Shown here one piece after another: positions 10,591-21,259 of a DNA stretch of 54,193 nucleotides (within the stretch, counting starts at the first letter, position 1; every line of letters starts with the position of its first letter). The notes beneath the pieces are model-generated. The model did no database searches. It had not been told where the DNA came from and saw only the letters and a program-made list of their open reading frames with translations. A program made the translations under genes and the position numbers. Origin of the DNA: Linderina pennispora (taxonomy: Eukaryota; Kickxellomycota; Kickxellomycetes; Kickxellales; Kickxellaceae); NCBI RefSeq assembly GCF_002104995.1, contig NW_024468301.1:1-54193 (forward strand), written 5' to 3'.

Positions 10591-12150
10591 ATGAGCATGG
10601 CAGGGCGTAATACGGTCAACCTGGTCGGCAGTGACATATTATCATACATCCTACGTATGGCCACGGAGACAGGTAGCGACATGATGCATGGAATACAGCG
10701 ACACAGACGTATTGCAGAACTGGCATGCACGTGCCGCATGTGGAGCATGATACTGCTCCCGAGGATAGCCAGGTCACTGGTTGTCGAACATCTCGGCCAA
10801 GGGAAGTGGATGACCAATATTGGATTCTTTCGTTACTGGAAGTGTTCCACATGGGCCCGAAATCTTACACTGGCGGGCGTAATCGACGGAAAGGCTTTGT
10901 CGACAATGCAGACTATGCTGCAGCGCCAGGAATTCCAGCTATTCGACTGGCGTAGAGTCAGAGAAATAAGATTTGAAACCCGCGATCTGAGCCGTAGTCT
11001 CCTTCATAGACGAAACCACAGCTACTACGATGTATGTGCGTACCTCTGCCAGCTACTACCTAATCTAGCGACACTCGACTATGTGGGCTGGCATTTGCAT
11101 CCACGGCTGTTTGAGTGTGAGATGCGCTATTGGTTTTCGCGACTCTTGGTATTAGGCGACGGGGTGTTTCACATTGATCGGTACCTTCAGCTCCACCGAC
11201 TTGCCAGCCTTGCAAGCCACGTTACACACATTGTGGTGGAAGGCAACTGGCTGGATGGACTCGGAAATAGCGCAGCCCTACCAGCCTCACAGTTCCGGCA
11301 TATCCGTATATACAACATCATCGGAGAGATATCGTGGCGGGCATTTGCTGGCACAGGACAGTCTCAAGCAGTTGAGTTCACTAACCTCGAAGGACTGGAG
11401 CTATACGGCTTTTACAGTACAGACCACAAGGTATCAGTGGTTGACGCAGGGCTTGCCTTGCGCTTCCCAAGGCTCCGGACACTGGACATCAGTCAATCGT
11501 GTCGTCTCTACAGTGACTTGTACTCTATGTTTCATGATTTTGCTCCAGCTACTCTGAGAGTCTGGGAGCGGGCAGCAGACTTTCAGCGGATCAACCCTCG
11601 GATCATGCGTGCTGCCAAAACGCTGAACCTGCAGATTGGTGCCAAGATGGTGCCTAGAGACTTGCATATCGCTGATCTGGCATCGATTGATGCTCACCTG
11701 AGAGGCCACAGGTTCATGGCCTACCTGCAGTCGCCCAATCTCCGGCATCTCACTTTAGGCGTCCTCTCGTGCCACTATACATTTGTCGAGGAGCTCCTTA
11801 GCCGGCTGCCTTGCCTTTGGTATCTCAGAGTCGAATGCAGCTGTGACATAGTCTCGGAGAGAGAATCAGGTGATGATTATGAGCCAGTTGAGCCATTGGA
11901 GTTGTCGTCGAGAATCGGCGTGCTGCCGTGTCTCCAGGAATTCATCTTTCGGAAGTATCATATCTGGACACCCTGCGACTATGAGTGGATCCGGCAGCTT
12001 GTCCTCTGCTCGCCATCACTTCTCAAGCTGAGTATCCCAGGCACTCCCGCTCGTGACCTGTCTGATATCTGCATGTCGATCAGCAGGTCTGTAGAAGTAC
12101 TGGACAGTGGCGAGCTGTACATCGGAGACAGCATGTATGAATTCTTTTAA
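10591..12150 (+). CDS. F-box/leucine-rich-repeat-like protein
   Basis: The frame is open from 10318, but the first stretch is not protein-like, so the start is placed at 10591 (MSMAGRN; the second ATG at 10597 is equally possible), giving about 519 residues. Residues ~8-60 (LVGSDILSYILRMA ... ELACTCRMWSMILLPRIARS) resemble an F-box: a hydrophobic helix followed by the TCRxW pattern. The remainder has irregular LRR-like strands (LATLDYVGWHL, FPRLRTLDISQS, PNLRHLTLGVL, PCLWYLRVEC, PSLLKLSIPG). Such proteins are typically substrate adaptors of SCF ubiquitin ligases and form large, fast-evolving families in early-diverging fungi. Its lower GC and different codon use fit a fast-evolving family member. 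Confidence 0.65.
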   Translation: MSMAGRNTVNLVGSDILSYILRMATETGSDMMHGIQRHRRIAELACTCRMWSMILLPRIARSLVVEHLGQGKWMTNIGFFRYWKCSTWARNLTLAGVIDGKALSTMQTMLQRQEFQLFDWRRVREIRFETRDLSRSLLHRRNHSYYDVCAYLCQLLPNLATLDYVGWHLHPRLFECEMRYWFSRLLVLGDGVFHIDRYLQLHRLASLASHVTHIVVEGNWLDGLGNSAALPASQFRHIRIYNIIGEISWRAFAGTGQSQAVEFTNLEGLELYGFYSTDHKVSVVDAGLALRFPRLRTLDISQSCRLYSDLYSMFHDFAPATLRVWERAADFQRINPRIMRAAKTLNLQIGAKMVPRDLHIADLASIDAHLRGHRFMAYLQSPNLRHLTLGVLSCHYTFVEELLSRLPCLWYLRVECSCDIVSERESGDDYEPVEPLELSSRIGVLPCLQEFIFRKYHIWTPCDYEWIRQLVLCSPSLLKLSIPGTPARDLSDICMSISRSVEVLDSGELYIGDSMYEFF

Positions 12151-12422
12151 AGGCGCTTTATATAGCCTCTGGAGTGTATATGCTACCGTTTACTGCCTCT
12201 GCTCTGTAGCTCCAGCAATAGCCATGGCATACACTGGCCTTTTCCAGCGAATTAACGTGTAGTCATTTTGTCTTGTGTGCTGTGCCATACTCGAGTGCAT
12301 CGCTGAAACACTCACATGTAGCATGTGCCAGAATCGAGGAGTTGGTTTTGGTTCACAAAGCACAGATTCTCAGATACCTCAAGCGTCGTTTGCTCTCTTA
12401 GTTTCCACAGCTTTTACACTAG

Positions 12423-12989
12423 ATGGCAGATGACAATGCATCAGCCTCGGCGTCGTCACCACCGCTTGCGGATTTTTCGCCAGACGTGCGAGCCGACGAA
12501 ACGCCAATGAACCGCACGCCCCCCATGGCCCACGCTACTCACGACATCGCCCCGCGCATCGCCCCGCCGCGCTTCCAGCTACACCAGCCACCCCAGCTGG
12601 CCGAGGCATTTTCAGGCAGCGCATTCGCAACACCACTGCCGCACACTGGCCTGCCAGATGGCCAAGTCGTGGACTCAATGCAGCGGTACCAGCACCGGGT
12701 GCATTTCGACGACCCGTTGTTAATGGCCAGTGCCGTGCAGGCGCCCGATGAGTCGTTTTTGAGGCATTACGATGCAGGAGACGCTCCCGTATGGCGCAGT
12801 TTGCATGCTCCGCAAGTCGACCAGGAGCTTCTTTTGAAGCTGAACCAGGAGGGCGACCTGGAACGATTGACACGCAAGGCGGTGGACGATACGCGCAAGG
12901 CATGGAGGACCGAGATCATGAGCAAGCTGCGGAAAGAGGTGGATGATCTGGAGAATGACCAGTGGATGTTCCAGACAGGGCAGGGGTAG
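12423..12989 (+). CDS. Unrecognised 188-residue protein
   Basis: A single-exon gene with the ATG at 12423 preceded by a T-rich leader. The first ~75 residues are disordered (S, A, P and H rich). The second half looks folded and helical: QRYQHRVHFDDPLLMASAV, DESFLRHYDAGDAPVWRSL, then a charged helix LLLKLNQEGDLERLTRKAVDDTRKAWRTEI and LRKEVDDLENDQWMFQ. No family recognised. Codon use matches the clearly real neighbours, and the only longer frame over it is a shadow. The pattern (disordered N-terminus, conserved amphipathic C-terminal helix) suggests a small complex subunit; this is inference. Confidence 0.6.
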   Translation: MADDNASASASSPPLADFSPDVRADETPMNRTPPMAHATHDIAPRIAPPRFQLHQPPQLAEAFSGSAFATPLPHTGLPDGQVVDSMQRYQHRVHFDDPLLMASAVQAPDESFLRHYDAGDAPVWRSLHAPQVDQELLLKLNQEGDLERLTRKAVDDTRKAWRTEIMSKLRKEVDDLENDQWMFQTGQG

Positions 12990-13076
12990 AAAGTCTTTAC
13001 CATGTAAAAACGCGCAATGCTAGTTTTCTTGAAAACTAAAAAAAAAAAAGCTAGTCAACGTGGATCTTTAGGTCAA

Positions 13077-14192
13077 TTAGCGGTGGATGCACTTCTTGAC
13101 CGACGAGGTGGTCGAGTAGATGGGGCTGACGGCAGAGCCAGCCGGGGAGTCAGTGGCCGGAGCACCAGTAGCAGTGGCAGTGGCAGCACCAGTGCTGGCA
13201 TCAGCAGCAGACGACTCAGCAGCAGACTTCGAGTTCAGCTCCGACGACGAAGCGACAGCAGACGACTCCTCAGCCTTCGACGAAACGCTGGGCTCCTCGC
13301 TGCCATTGCACTGAATGGAGACCGAGTCGACGTACATCTTGTAGACAGTGTCAGCGTTCCACGGGGTCGGGTGGCCGGCCCAGTCAGCAGTGCCCTGGGC
13401 GCCAGATCCACCGTCCCAGATCGAGAAGGCAATGCGAGCCTCGGACGACGGGAAGGAGTAGGTGTTCGTGGCGGCGTTATAGGTATCGGCCTTCTTCAAG
13501 GTGCGGATGGGCTTGCCGTCGACCGACCAGACAATGCTGTCGGCGGTCCAGTCGATCTCGTAGTCGTGGTAGGCGGCCGAGGTGTCGACGCCCAGATCGT
13601 ACGGGACCATCTTGGTGTAGTCAATGACGTTGTTCGCATAGTAGTTGGTCTGGACCTGGTTGGGCGACAGACCGACCCACTCAAAGTCGATCTCGTCGCC
13701 GGTGTTGTCGTCGCGAATAATAAACGACGACACAACACCCTTGGCGATCGATGCGGTCTTGACGCGCGCCGTGACCTTGCCGTACTTGATCGTGTGCGAG
13801 GCATCAGCGGTAGCACCGAAGCCGGCCTTCTGTGCAGCATTGTACTTCATCGAGAGCTCCAGGTTGCCGTTGTTGATCGCGGTGTTGTCCGGGTCGAAGA
13901 TCGACAGGAAGGCGTTCTGCGAGGCATCGCCCGAGTACTTGTAGATGCTGATGATGTCGTTGGACTTGTCAAAGTTCACGGTCTGCGAGGCGCAGCCCTC
14001 GGCCGGCCAGCACGAGGTCGAGTTGTACGACTTGGAGGGGACGCAGAGGCCGTACAGGCAGAAGGCGGCGTTGACATTGCAGTAGCCCTCGCGGTAGCAC
14101 GGCGAGAACTGGTCGCAGGTGCTCTCGGCGAAGGCGGCGGGAACCATGGCCAGCGCGGAGGCGAGCACGGCGGAGAAGGCGGTGATCTTCAT
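13077..14192 (-). CDS. GH16 cell-wall transglycosidase, Crh/Utr2 family
   Basis: Crh enzymes cut chitin and transfer it to beta-glucan in the fungal wall. The 371-residue product has a signal peptide (residues 1-22, ending AAFA) and a short Cys-rich module (about 26-67, with seven cysteines), then the GH16 domain. The catalytic signature DEIDFEWVG is at residues 166-174; Glu167 and Glu171 are the expected nucleophile and acid/base pair. Further family blocks are NYYANNVID, YHDYEIDWT and the WSVDGKPIRTL loop. A Ser/Ala/Thr-rich linker follows. Unlike many Crh proteins, the tail ends ...KKCIHR without a hydrophobic GPI segment, so it may be soluble or anchored otherwise. The 406-residue open frame on the opposite strand is a codon-bias shadow. 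Confidence 0.92.
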   Translation of the reverse strand: MKITAFSAVLASALAMVPAAFAESTCDQFSPCYREGYCNVNAAFCLYGLCVPSKSYNSTSCWPAEGCASQTVNFDKSNDIISIYKYSGDASQNAFLSIFDPDNTAINNGNLELSMKYNAAQKAGFGATADASHTIKYGKVTARVKTASIAKGVVSSFIIRDDNTGDEIDFEWVGLSPNQVQTNYYANNVIDYTKMVPYDLGVDTSAAYHDYEIDWTADSIVWSVDGKPIRTLKKADTYNAATNTYSFPSSEARIAFSIWDGGSGAQGTADWAGHPTPWNADTVYKMYVDSVSIQCNGSEEPSVSSKAEESSAVASSSELNSKSAAESSAADASTGAATATATGAPATDSPAGSAVSPIYSTTSSVKKCIHR

Positions 14193-14362
14193 GATTGTGG
14201 TTTAAGGGTAGTAAGGCGGAGAATAGGGGGGGAATAGAGGTACAGGGGCGTCGTCAAGAAGCGAGTGTACAGGATTAGAATTAAAAAGTCTGGCGTAGAA
14301 AGGCACTAGATGATAGAAATTTCAGGGAAGCGGGTCCGCGAGGGGGAGGCTCCCGGAGCAGG

Positions 14363-14372
14363 CCTTTTATAC
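14363..14372 (-). promoter_or_regulatory. TATA-like box upstream of the GH16 gene
   Basis: On the minus strand this reads GTATAAAAGG, about 170 bases upstream of the GH16 ATG at 14192. A pyrimidine/purine-skewed stretch lies between. It is the best TATA match in this upstream region; function is inferred. Confidence 0.4.
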
Positions 14373-16131
14373 TAAACCCAAGGATCCGGCAGCAAGGCGG
14401 CCGACCATTGCGCAGAAAATGGAAAAAAGTGCGAGAAGGAGGGAGTGCAATATATTGCCAGCGCTGGTTGGACCCACCCATCCGCGGCAGCTACCCAACC
14501 AGAGCGCGGATCACACTGCAGCAGAGTGCGCATGAGGTGAAAGAGACGGATGTGGCATGACTGGTGACGAGACGGGCGTGTGTGCGACATGATGTAAATA
14601 GCATCGGAATGGTCCGACAGGCTTGTTGTTTTTGTTCTTCGGGTTACACACATGGGACAGTTCCTATTCGCCAGGGCCGCTCATTGTGTGCTGAAGACGG
14701 TGCAGCTCGGATCACCCAAATATAGCTCGCTGCTGTCGGCCCAGACCCGCAATGTGCAGACGGTCCGGTCTATCCATGGCCTATTGTTCTTTCCCAGGCG
14801 AGCGCCAAGGGAGGAAGTCTTTCTTCGCATCAGGCAGTGCCCCTTGTCGCCCGTCCGGGAACGAGGACTGGGTGGCTCTGTCCAAGGCAGGCAGATGAAG
14901 TTTCCATAGACGATTGTCACCTGCAGCATCGAGGATTCCGAAACCGCATTGAAAGCACGTTGGGCAAATGTGGAGCGGTTCAGTGGTAGCCGCCGCTGTG
15001 GTTGGACAAAGAACAACTATATGTTCGCTGGCTGGTCTATTGCTGGTAGAATGGCCGAGTGCTAAGCATAGAACGGGGGCACAAAAGCGCACATCCTCTT
15101 GACAGATGCAGCAAAGGTGGAGCGGATTGTACAAGAGTGACAGTTTAAAATTAGAATTCTGGGCGATTGCTGGTGTCGAGCTCGGGCAGCAGATTTGAGT
15201 GGCGGACCTGTCGATTGACGTGGGCCGTGAAGAGGTACCACGATCCTAAACACAGATACACCGGCTGTCTTGATTGCATGGTTTGCGTGGACAAGGGTGG
15301 TCACTGGTGACCGAATACTGTCGGAATCGCTGCCATGCCAGCCTTTTCTCCATCGGCCCTGGGATCAGCATGGCGGCCATTCCGACCCCACCTCTGCTGC
15401 AATCTGGACGGAGCAGAGTGGGCAACTGTATCTAGCTGCGCACACTGCATAGTGTATGCAAAGAGCAAGAACCAGGCAGTGTTCAAGAGGAGGTGCATTA
15501 ATGAGATTGCCAGCTTGTTGTCGGGCTTCTCATACATTCTAAAAGAGGCTGTTGTCGCTGGCGTCGTAGGGACCGGGCCAATTTCAGACACGGCCTTCAG
15601 AGCTGCGGTATGGCGGCTGGCTTGGCTCAGTTCAGCTCGGCACTGCTGGCTGCGCAGGTTCTCGCAGGGGGCTGTTAGATGATGGATCTCAGCATAAAGA
15701 GACATGGCGGCATGAAGCGTGCTGAGGCAAGCGAGAAAAAGCAATAGGTGATTTTTATCAGGCACGTGATGTGTTTCTGAGGGATGAGATTTTGTCATTT
15801 GATGGCTGTGGCTGGCAATATAATTTTTTTGTTGTTAGGTCAGACTATGAAGCTTGGGCTCTTGGTAACTCGTTCTTCCCTGCTTCCCTCTCTCGACAAG
15901 CTGGAAAAGTGTGTTGGTGTTATTATTCCTCTCCCCTTCGACCCCCATTTCCTGTTTGCCAGTACTATATGAAGCAGGCTCTTTTTCCCTTACCAGCGCA
16001 CTATTATAACGCAACCTCTATTCCTTGCTACTTCCCAACCCCCTCGGGCTTTTCTCTTTTTCCAGCGTTTTTCTATTTACTTTTCAGTTAGAGTAGCAAT
16101 TTTGGCAGACAGGCCTTTTTCCTGACATACC
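14373..16131. other. Long intergenic stretch with one doubtful open frame
   Basis: About 1.75 kb between the GH16 promoter and the FunK1 gene. Apart from the doubtful minus-strand frame at 15301-15798, listed separately, I see no gene. The last ~250 bases before 16131 are pyrimidine-rich on the plus strand and look like the leader of the kinase gene. Confidence 0.4.
15301..15798 (-). CDS. Doubtful open frame with two hydrophobic segments
   Basis: A 165-residue frame with a true ATG at 15798. It has two plausible membrane segments: residues ~17-33 (HLLLFLACLSTLHAAMSL) and ~95-113 (LAISLMHLLLNTAWFLLFAY). The stretch between and the last 50 residues are not protein-like (GC-driven R, A, Q), and no family is recognised. 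It could be a small membrane protein whose true 3' end is spliced differently, or chance. Divergent from FunK1. Confidence 0.25.
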   Translation of the reverse strand: MTKSHPSETHHVPDKNHLLLFLACLSTLHAAMSLYAEIHHLTAPCENLRSQQCRAELSQASRHTAALKAVSEIGPVPTTPATTASFRMYEKPDNKLAISLMHLLLNTAWFLLFAYTMQCAQLDTVAHSAPSRLQQRWGRNGRHADPRADGEKAGMAAIPTVFGHQ

Positions 16132-19024
16132 ATGAGCACCGACGTTCCCGAAGATAAGCGGCTGGACGACGAGCAGAAGGCGAAATACGGTAAGACCAAA
16201 AAGGAGGAGCCATGGGCTGTTTTGGAGTGCGTTCTGGCCCTGCCAATGGCCGGGTTCCAGAAGACAGTGAGTGATGCGTGAGATTTGATATGCACGAGAT
16301 TTCTTTTCTGCATGGCATAGAACTCAGCATCAGCAACGAGCGGCGGCAGTTCCGGATAGACGTATGTCCACAGCAGAACACAGTGCCAGACGACCAGTGG
16401 CGGGCGGGCAGCACGTATCCGCCAAAAGATGCGCAGCTGCAGGACCTGGCGCAGCCGCACAGCCCCGAGGCACGCAAGCTGTCGCAGCTGCTGGGCTTGA
16501 AGCTGGCGGAATCGCTGGAGGCGGCGATGAATGGCAGCGACAGCAGTGCATCACGCAAACTGGCGCGGCGGTCGGTGTCATTGCGAGCCAGCCGGCGGCA
16601 GGAGCGACCGGTGGCCGGGCGGCGGCATCTGGAGGCAGCGTGGCGCCGGCTATGCATGGGTGCGCCCAGTGAGCTTGACATAGCGCAGTCGGCAGCGCTG
16701 GCCCGCGACGCGTTTGCGCTTCTGGCGGTGGAGCTGCTGGATGCAGCGCGCGGCGTGGGGGAGGTGGAGGAGCTGCGGCGGATGCGGGTTCTGACGGTGG
16801 GCGAGTCGACTCTGGGGGAACCGGCGGAGCGCAATGTGGGCGGGAGCAGCAGCCCGGCGGTGCTGGCGCATGGGGAGAAGCGGCGGCGGCGGGGGTCGTC
16901 GGACTGCGTGGTGCCGCGCGGCTCGTCTGATGGCAGTCAGGTGGGCGAACCGGAGTCGGTAAGGCAGGCGCTGGCAATGCGGCTCGCGCACGTGCTGGAC
17001 GCACACACGTCGGGCGGCGACGTGGCGGCGAGTGTGCAGCGGCGGTTGCAGGAGAGCCAGCAGCCAGGCGGTGACATGCCAACGGCCAGCGACTACGTGG
17101 CGAATTTCACTCTGGCACCACACGGGCTATTGGGCGACGCGGCGGTGGGCGATGCGGTGCCGCCGGTGCTGGGGATCAGCTCGACGATCCCAGTGAACGA
17201 CGAGCCGTTCGGAGATGCGTTCAGCAGCCATCTGTCGCAGGCGGCGACTGGCGCGTGGCGGCACCGGCCCAATATGCGGTTCTGCTGGGCACTGGTATTG
17301 CAGCCAGGCGCCGTGCGTGTCTGTCTGCTGGAGAGCGACGCAATCCACGTGTCGGCTGAGATGGATCTGGCGACTGTGGATGGGCGGCGTGCACTGGCAA
17401 ATCTGTATGCAGGCATGTGTGTCAGCGAGCCGTGGCGGCTCGGCGCTGACCCAACGATGGCGTGGCGCGGCGAGCTGGGCCGGTGGGAGATTGCGTGTGG
17501 TGACGAGGTCGGCGGCGTGCGGGTAGTGTATGCCGAGGCGTGGCCGTTCTTCAGCGCTGAGTCGTACTTTGGCCGTGCGACGCGGTGCTTCCGCGTATCG
17601 CTGGAGCCGCAAGGGAAGCCGGATCATGTGCTCAAGGACAGCTGGCAGCTGGCGCCCTCTGGCGCTGCAGACCGACGACCGCCCGACGAGATCGACGTTC
17701 TGCGGACGATCCGCATCAAGCTGGAAGCTGCGCAGTCGGACGTGACGTACCCACGGCTGGTATGCGGCGGCACCGTGCATATCGCGACCGCTGATGACAG
17801 CGACATGACAGACACGTCAGCGCTGATCCTGGGCCCGTTCGCACAGTACAGCCGGTGGACGGTGCCACACGGACACCATGGCGATCGGCGGCAGTTCCAC
17901 CGCGAGCACCGGCGCATGGTGACAACGCCGATCGGACTACCGATTGCTAGGCTGGACAAGGAGCACGAGGTGGTGGCGGTGCTGGCTGATGCCATGCGCG
18001 CGCACACGGAGATCTCGCGGCGGTGCGGGATTCTACACCGCGACATTTCGCTGAACAACATTTTGGCAGTGCGGCTGCCAGGCGGCCGGCTGCGCGGCAT
18101 GCTGATTGACTATGACCACGCAATCGAGGCTGCTGCCGCCAGCAACACTGCGCGACCCGGCCATGTGGGCACCGGACCCTTCATGAGCATTGCCAATCTC
18201 GAGGGCCTGCATGTGCCGCGCACCGCAGCTGACGACTGGGAGTCGCTGCTGTGTCTGCTGTTCTGCCTGGCCGCCCGTCGGGAACAGTCGCTGGAGGACA
18301 TGGCGCGCGATTTCATGCACGTGAGCCGTCGCGGTGTGGCCGAGCTCAAGCGTCATGTGTTTGCGTCGCCAGCGCGCCTGGAGAGCGCTATCCGCCGGTA
18401 TCTGGATCCTGGGTTCGCCCACGTAGTCCGCCTGATCCGCGCCCTGTACACTGCCATTTTCCAGCACCCGCAATGCCATGGCACTGCGCAGATTGGCCTG
18501 AGCAGTACCCGCACCATTGATCCGATCAAGCGCCGCGCCATGTATGCCGGCGAGATCCAGATCCGGTGCATGCGCGCAATGGAGGCTGCCGCTGCCGACA
18601 TCGCCAATATCCAGGCTCTGCACGAGCATCTAGCTGGCACTCCGCAGCCGCAGCCGCCAGCCACGTCGCTGTGTTCGCAGTCCACCGCCCAGTCGACTGC
18701 CGAGTCCATGGCCAGTACTCTGCCGCCGCCTCCGCAGTCGCTGTCGCTGGCTGACAAGCCGCCTGTCAAGGACATTGCGCGCGCAATCATGCACATGAAC
18801 ATGCGCAGGAACAAGCGCAAGGCCGATGTGTCCGGCTGCTACCAGCAGTCGCCCAAGCAAAAGCGCCGCCGTCTGAGCACGTTCAGCGACGTCAGCATGC
18901 AGTCGGCTATTCGCGAGGACGACGAGTGGCCGTCGCCGTCACTGGGAAAGCGCTCAAGAGCCATGCGCGATTTGCCTGAGGACCCCGAGTCGCCGTGTCC
19001 GAGCAAGCGTCTGTGCTTTGAGTG
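16132..19024 (+). CDS. FunK1-family protein kinase (fungal-specific)
   Basis: FunK1 kinases are an expanded fungal protein-kinase-like family with largely unknown substrates. The main exon runs to the TGA at 19023-19025. The kinase core lies at about 17.2-18.5 kb: an N-lobe with the family's YFGRATRCFRVS-like strands, the catalytic loop LHRDISLNNIL (codons near 18033-18065, Asp at 18042-18044), the metal-binding IDYDHAIE near 18100-18128, then GTGPFMSI and the DDWESLLCLL helix typical of FunK1. The C-terminus is basic and disordered with KRRR-type nuclear signals. The first exon is a proposal: ATG 16132 to 16189, GTAAGA donor at 16190, acceptor ending 16320, joining in phase (AKY-E-LSISNERRQF). 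A second donor (GTGAGT at 16267) would keep more coding sequence but is out of phase. The product is about 920 residues. Confidence 0.85.
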
Positions 19025-21259
19025 ATTTTTATGTACATATCATTCCTTTACCCCACTCATCTCGAATATGCGATTTGAATCAATTTCGCACACAATATCG
19101 ACTACATAAACTGCCATTTTGAGGCTGGTTTTTGCCGGGACGCTCATTCTCAACGCTTCGCCTTTCTATTTGTTGACACAACGCATCCACGCATCCCTGC
19201 GCCACCATGAACAGGCCGAAGCATGTATTTTGGCTCTCGTATACAACCAATACTTTTCTGCTCTCTTCAGTTTACCTTCACATACCTCTCTCTATATTGC
19301 TTGCAGCCATTCATCCTATCGGAACCGACGCTTTTGCCATGAAATCTGCTGCTCAGTGGCAGCTCTGTTAAAGCGACAGTCTCCCAAAGATGCTGTATTT
19401 CCGCACACTACACACCTTGTCTTTATTTACAGGAGGGTCTTGGGGGTCACAACCGGATGACTAGCTACTGTCGATGCACTTATTTCGTGATGAGGTCTTG
19501 CGCATGTTCCCCGCTATTCTATTGTTTTGAAGCCTGGTCCTGTGGCCATACAAAAGGGGTCTCTTGGGTATTTACATGAGCTCGCTGAACGTCTCTTGAC
19601 TGGAAGGACCGCTATTGCAGCAACAGGATATGTGGTGCCAGATGCCTTTCTTCTATCGGCGCTCATCGTAACCCACAAAATACAATTGAATAAACGGTAC
19701 GTGCCTAAAATGACCTTGGTCAAACTGTCTGGGAAGAAGATACTAGGTAGCGTATTCTTCTAGTGATAACTATGAGGGTGCTGATGAAACTAAATGTAAG
19801 CATTCACGAAAATATATTGGAAAATCAGCACCCTTATAATTATCACTAGGAGAATACGCTACCTAGTATCTTCTTCTCAGACAGTTTGACCGGGGTCATT
19901 TTAGGCATGTACCGTTTATTCAATTGTATTTTGTGGGTTACGATGACTGCCGATAGAACAAAGGCATCTGGCACCACAGATACTGCTTAGATGAGGTCCT
20001 GCCGCTCCTTCCTAATACTACTCCTTTGCAGAGCTTGGTTGTCAATGTGAATGAGGGGACAAGATACTTTCAGTCTTACCCGCAGAAACTCTCAGTCACT
20101 GCAAACACTGACTAAATATCACTAGCTCAGTCACCTCGTGATTCACAGCGATGGTTCGGGTGCCACGTATCCCCAGCTGCATTATCTTCACCTAACTAAT
20201 CGCTGCCATCCGCCTAAACATGACTAGGGGATTCATTCGGGCTGCAAGACTGCTAGCAATTCTGGCATTACGGTGTCCAAGAGCCCGCGCTTTTCGTTCG
20301 TTTTTCGGTGACAACATTTTCATGTCCCGCTCGAACCTCATGGAAACTGAGCACTTTGCCAAGCTTGCTACTTGTATGGGCGCTGGCAGTAGCTAGGTTT
20401 TTGGAGTTGCTTCGTTCTTTGCATCGTCAATATACTTTTCAGAAGCATTCGGCGCCTAATGACTAGTTAAATATGTGGTCAAGCAAGTATGACACGCTGG
20501 TTAGCTGCTTTGTTCTACCAGCTAGCATCGTCATATATGTAAATATATGCTGAAGCCAACGCTTATAGTTGATAAGTTTGCATATTATGAAAATGTGCTG
20601 TAAAGCATAGAATGAGCGACGCAGAGACTATATACTTGCAGCAGTAGTCTTAACGCTCACATTTAATGCCTGATAGTACTGTTGTACGGGCGGTGACGCC
20701 CAGCATGGCGATGCCATATCAGTTGACACATCGGCTGATAACAAGGGCAGCTGTAGCACTGAGCCAATGGAGACGTCAAATGAAGGCATGTAATCATAAC
20801 GGTCACAGCTTTTTACCCACGTTTCGTTGCTGTGCCGTGTGCGAGCACAGGAACAGCATTCTATAAGTAAAAAAGGCGACACGCGGCGCCTGTAGTTTCA
20901 TTCTCCCTTCTTCCACTATTCCTTAGTTTTATATTCTCGTTCGTAAAAACAAAATACTCTGAAAAACACTCAGCACTGCGTGCACGCACAATATCTCAAC
21001 AGACCTACACAACGGGCACCAGCATGTGATGGTGTTTGGATCAAGGCACATTGTCAGCGTCCATCACATGTGTCATGCATTTAATAATTTATGGTGCTGT
21101 GTTGGAAGAGAAAACCGTATAGATAACCGCGGAAGAGAAAAGGTAAGAGAATACTATGCTATAGACATAAGAAATGATGCTGGGCTGCCGCTGGCTAAGA
21201 ATTTTTATAATGGTTTTTGGCAAGCTATATGAGCATCCAACACAACGACATCGCAATCT
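19025..21259. other. Long intergenic stretch containing a foldback repeat
   Basis: About 2.2 kb between the FunK1 and NIF3-region genes. Apart from the inverted repeat at 19631-19978 I see no gene or RNA. It is more AT-rich than the coding neighbours, with scattered short frames only. Confidence 0.5.
19631..19978. repeat. Large inverted repeat (foldback), 155-bp arms
   Basis: The left arm 19631-19785 and right arm 19824-19978 are reverse complements with about 10 mismatches by eye (around 94% identity, mostly transitions), separated by a 38-base loop. The outer ends read tgtggtgccagatgcc and its complement. Each arm, read outward to inward, encodes the same short peptide pattern (THKIQLNKRY-PKMT-VKLS-KKILGSVF), so the arms may derive from a once-coding or transposon sequence. 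No clear target-site duplication was found. Candidates are a MITE/foldback element or an inverted duplication at a repair site. Confidence 0.85.

Noticed and set aside
13017-14237. A 406-codon open frame on the plus strand across the GH16 gene
   Set aside because: It is a mirror of the strongly biased codon use of the GH16 gene, with R/V/G repeats and no domain; the minus strand has signal peptide and catalytic motif.
14781-15134. A minus-strand Cys-rich frame resembling a RING finger (CCICQEDVRFC ... CPTCFQC)
   Set aside because: Cys/His spacing does not satisfy RING or related fingers, and the rest is not protein-like; likely chance.
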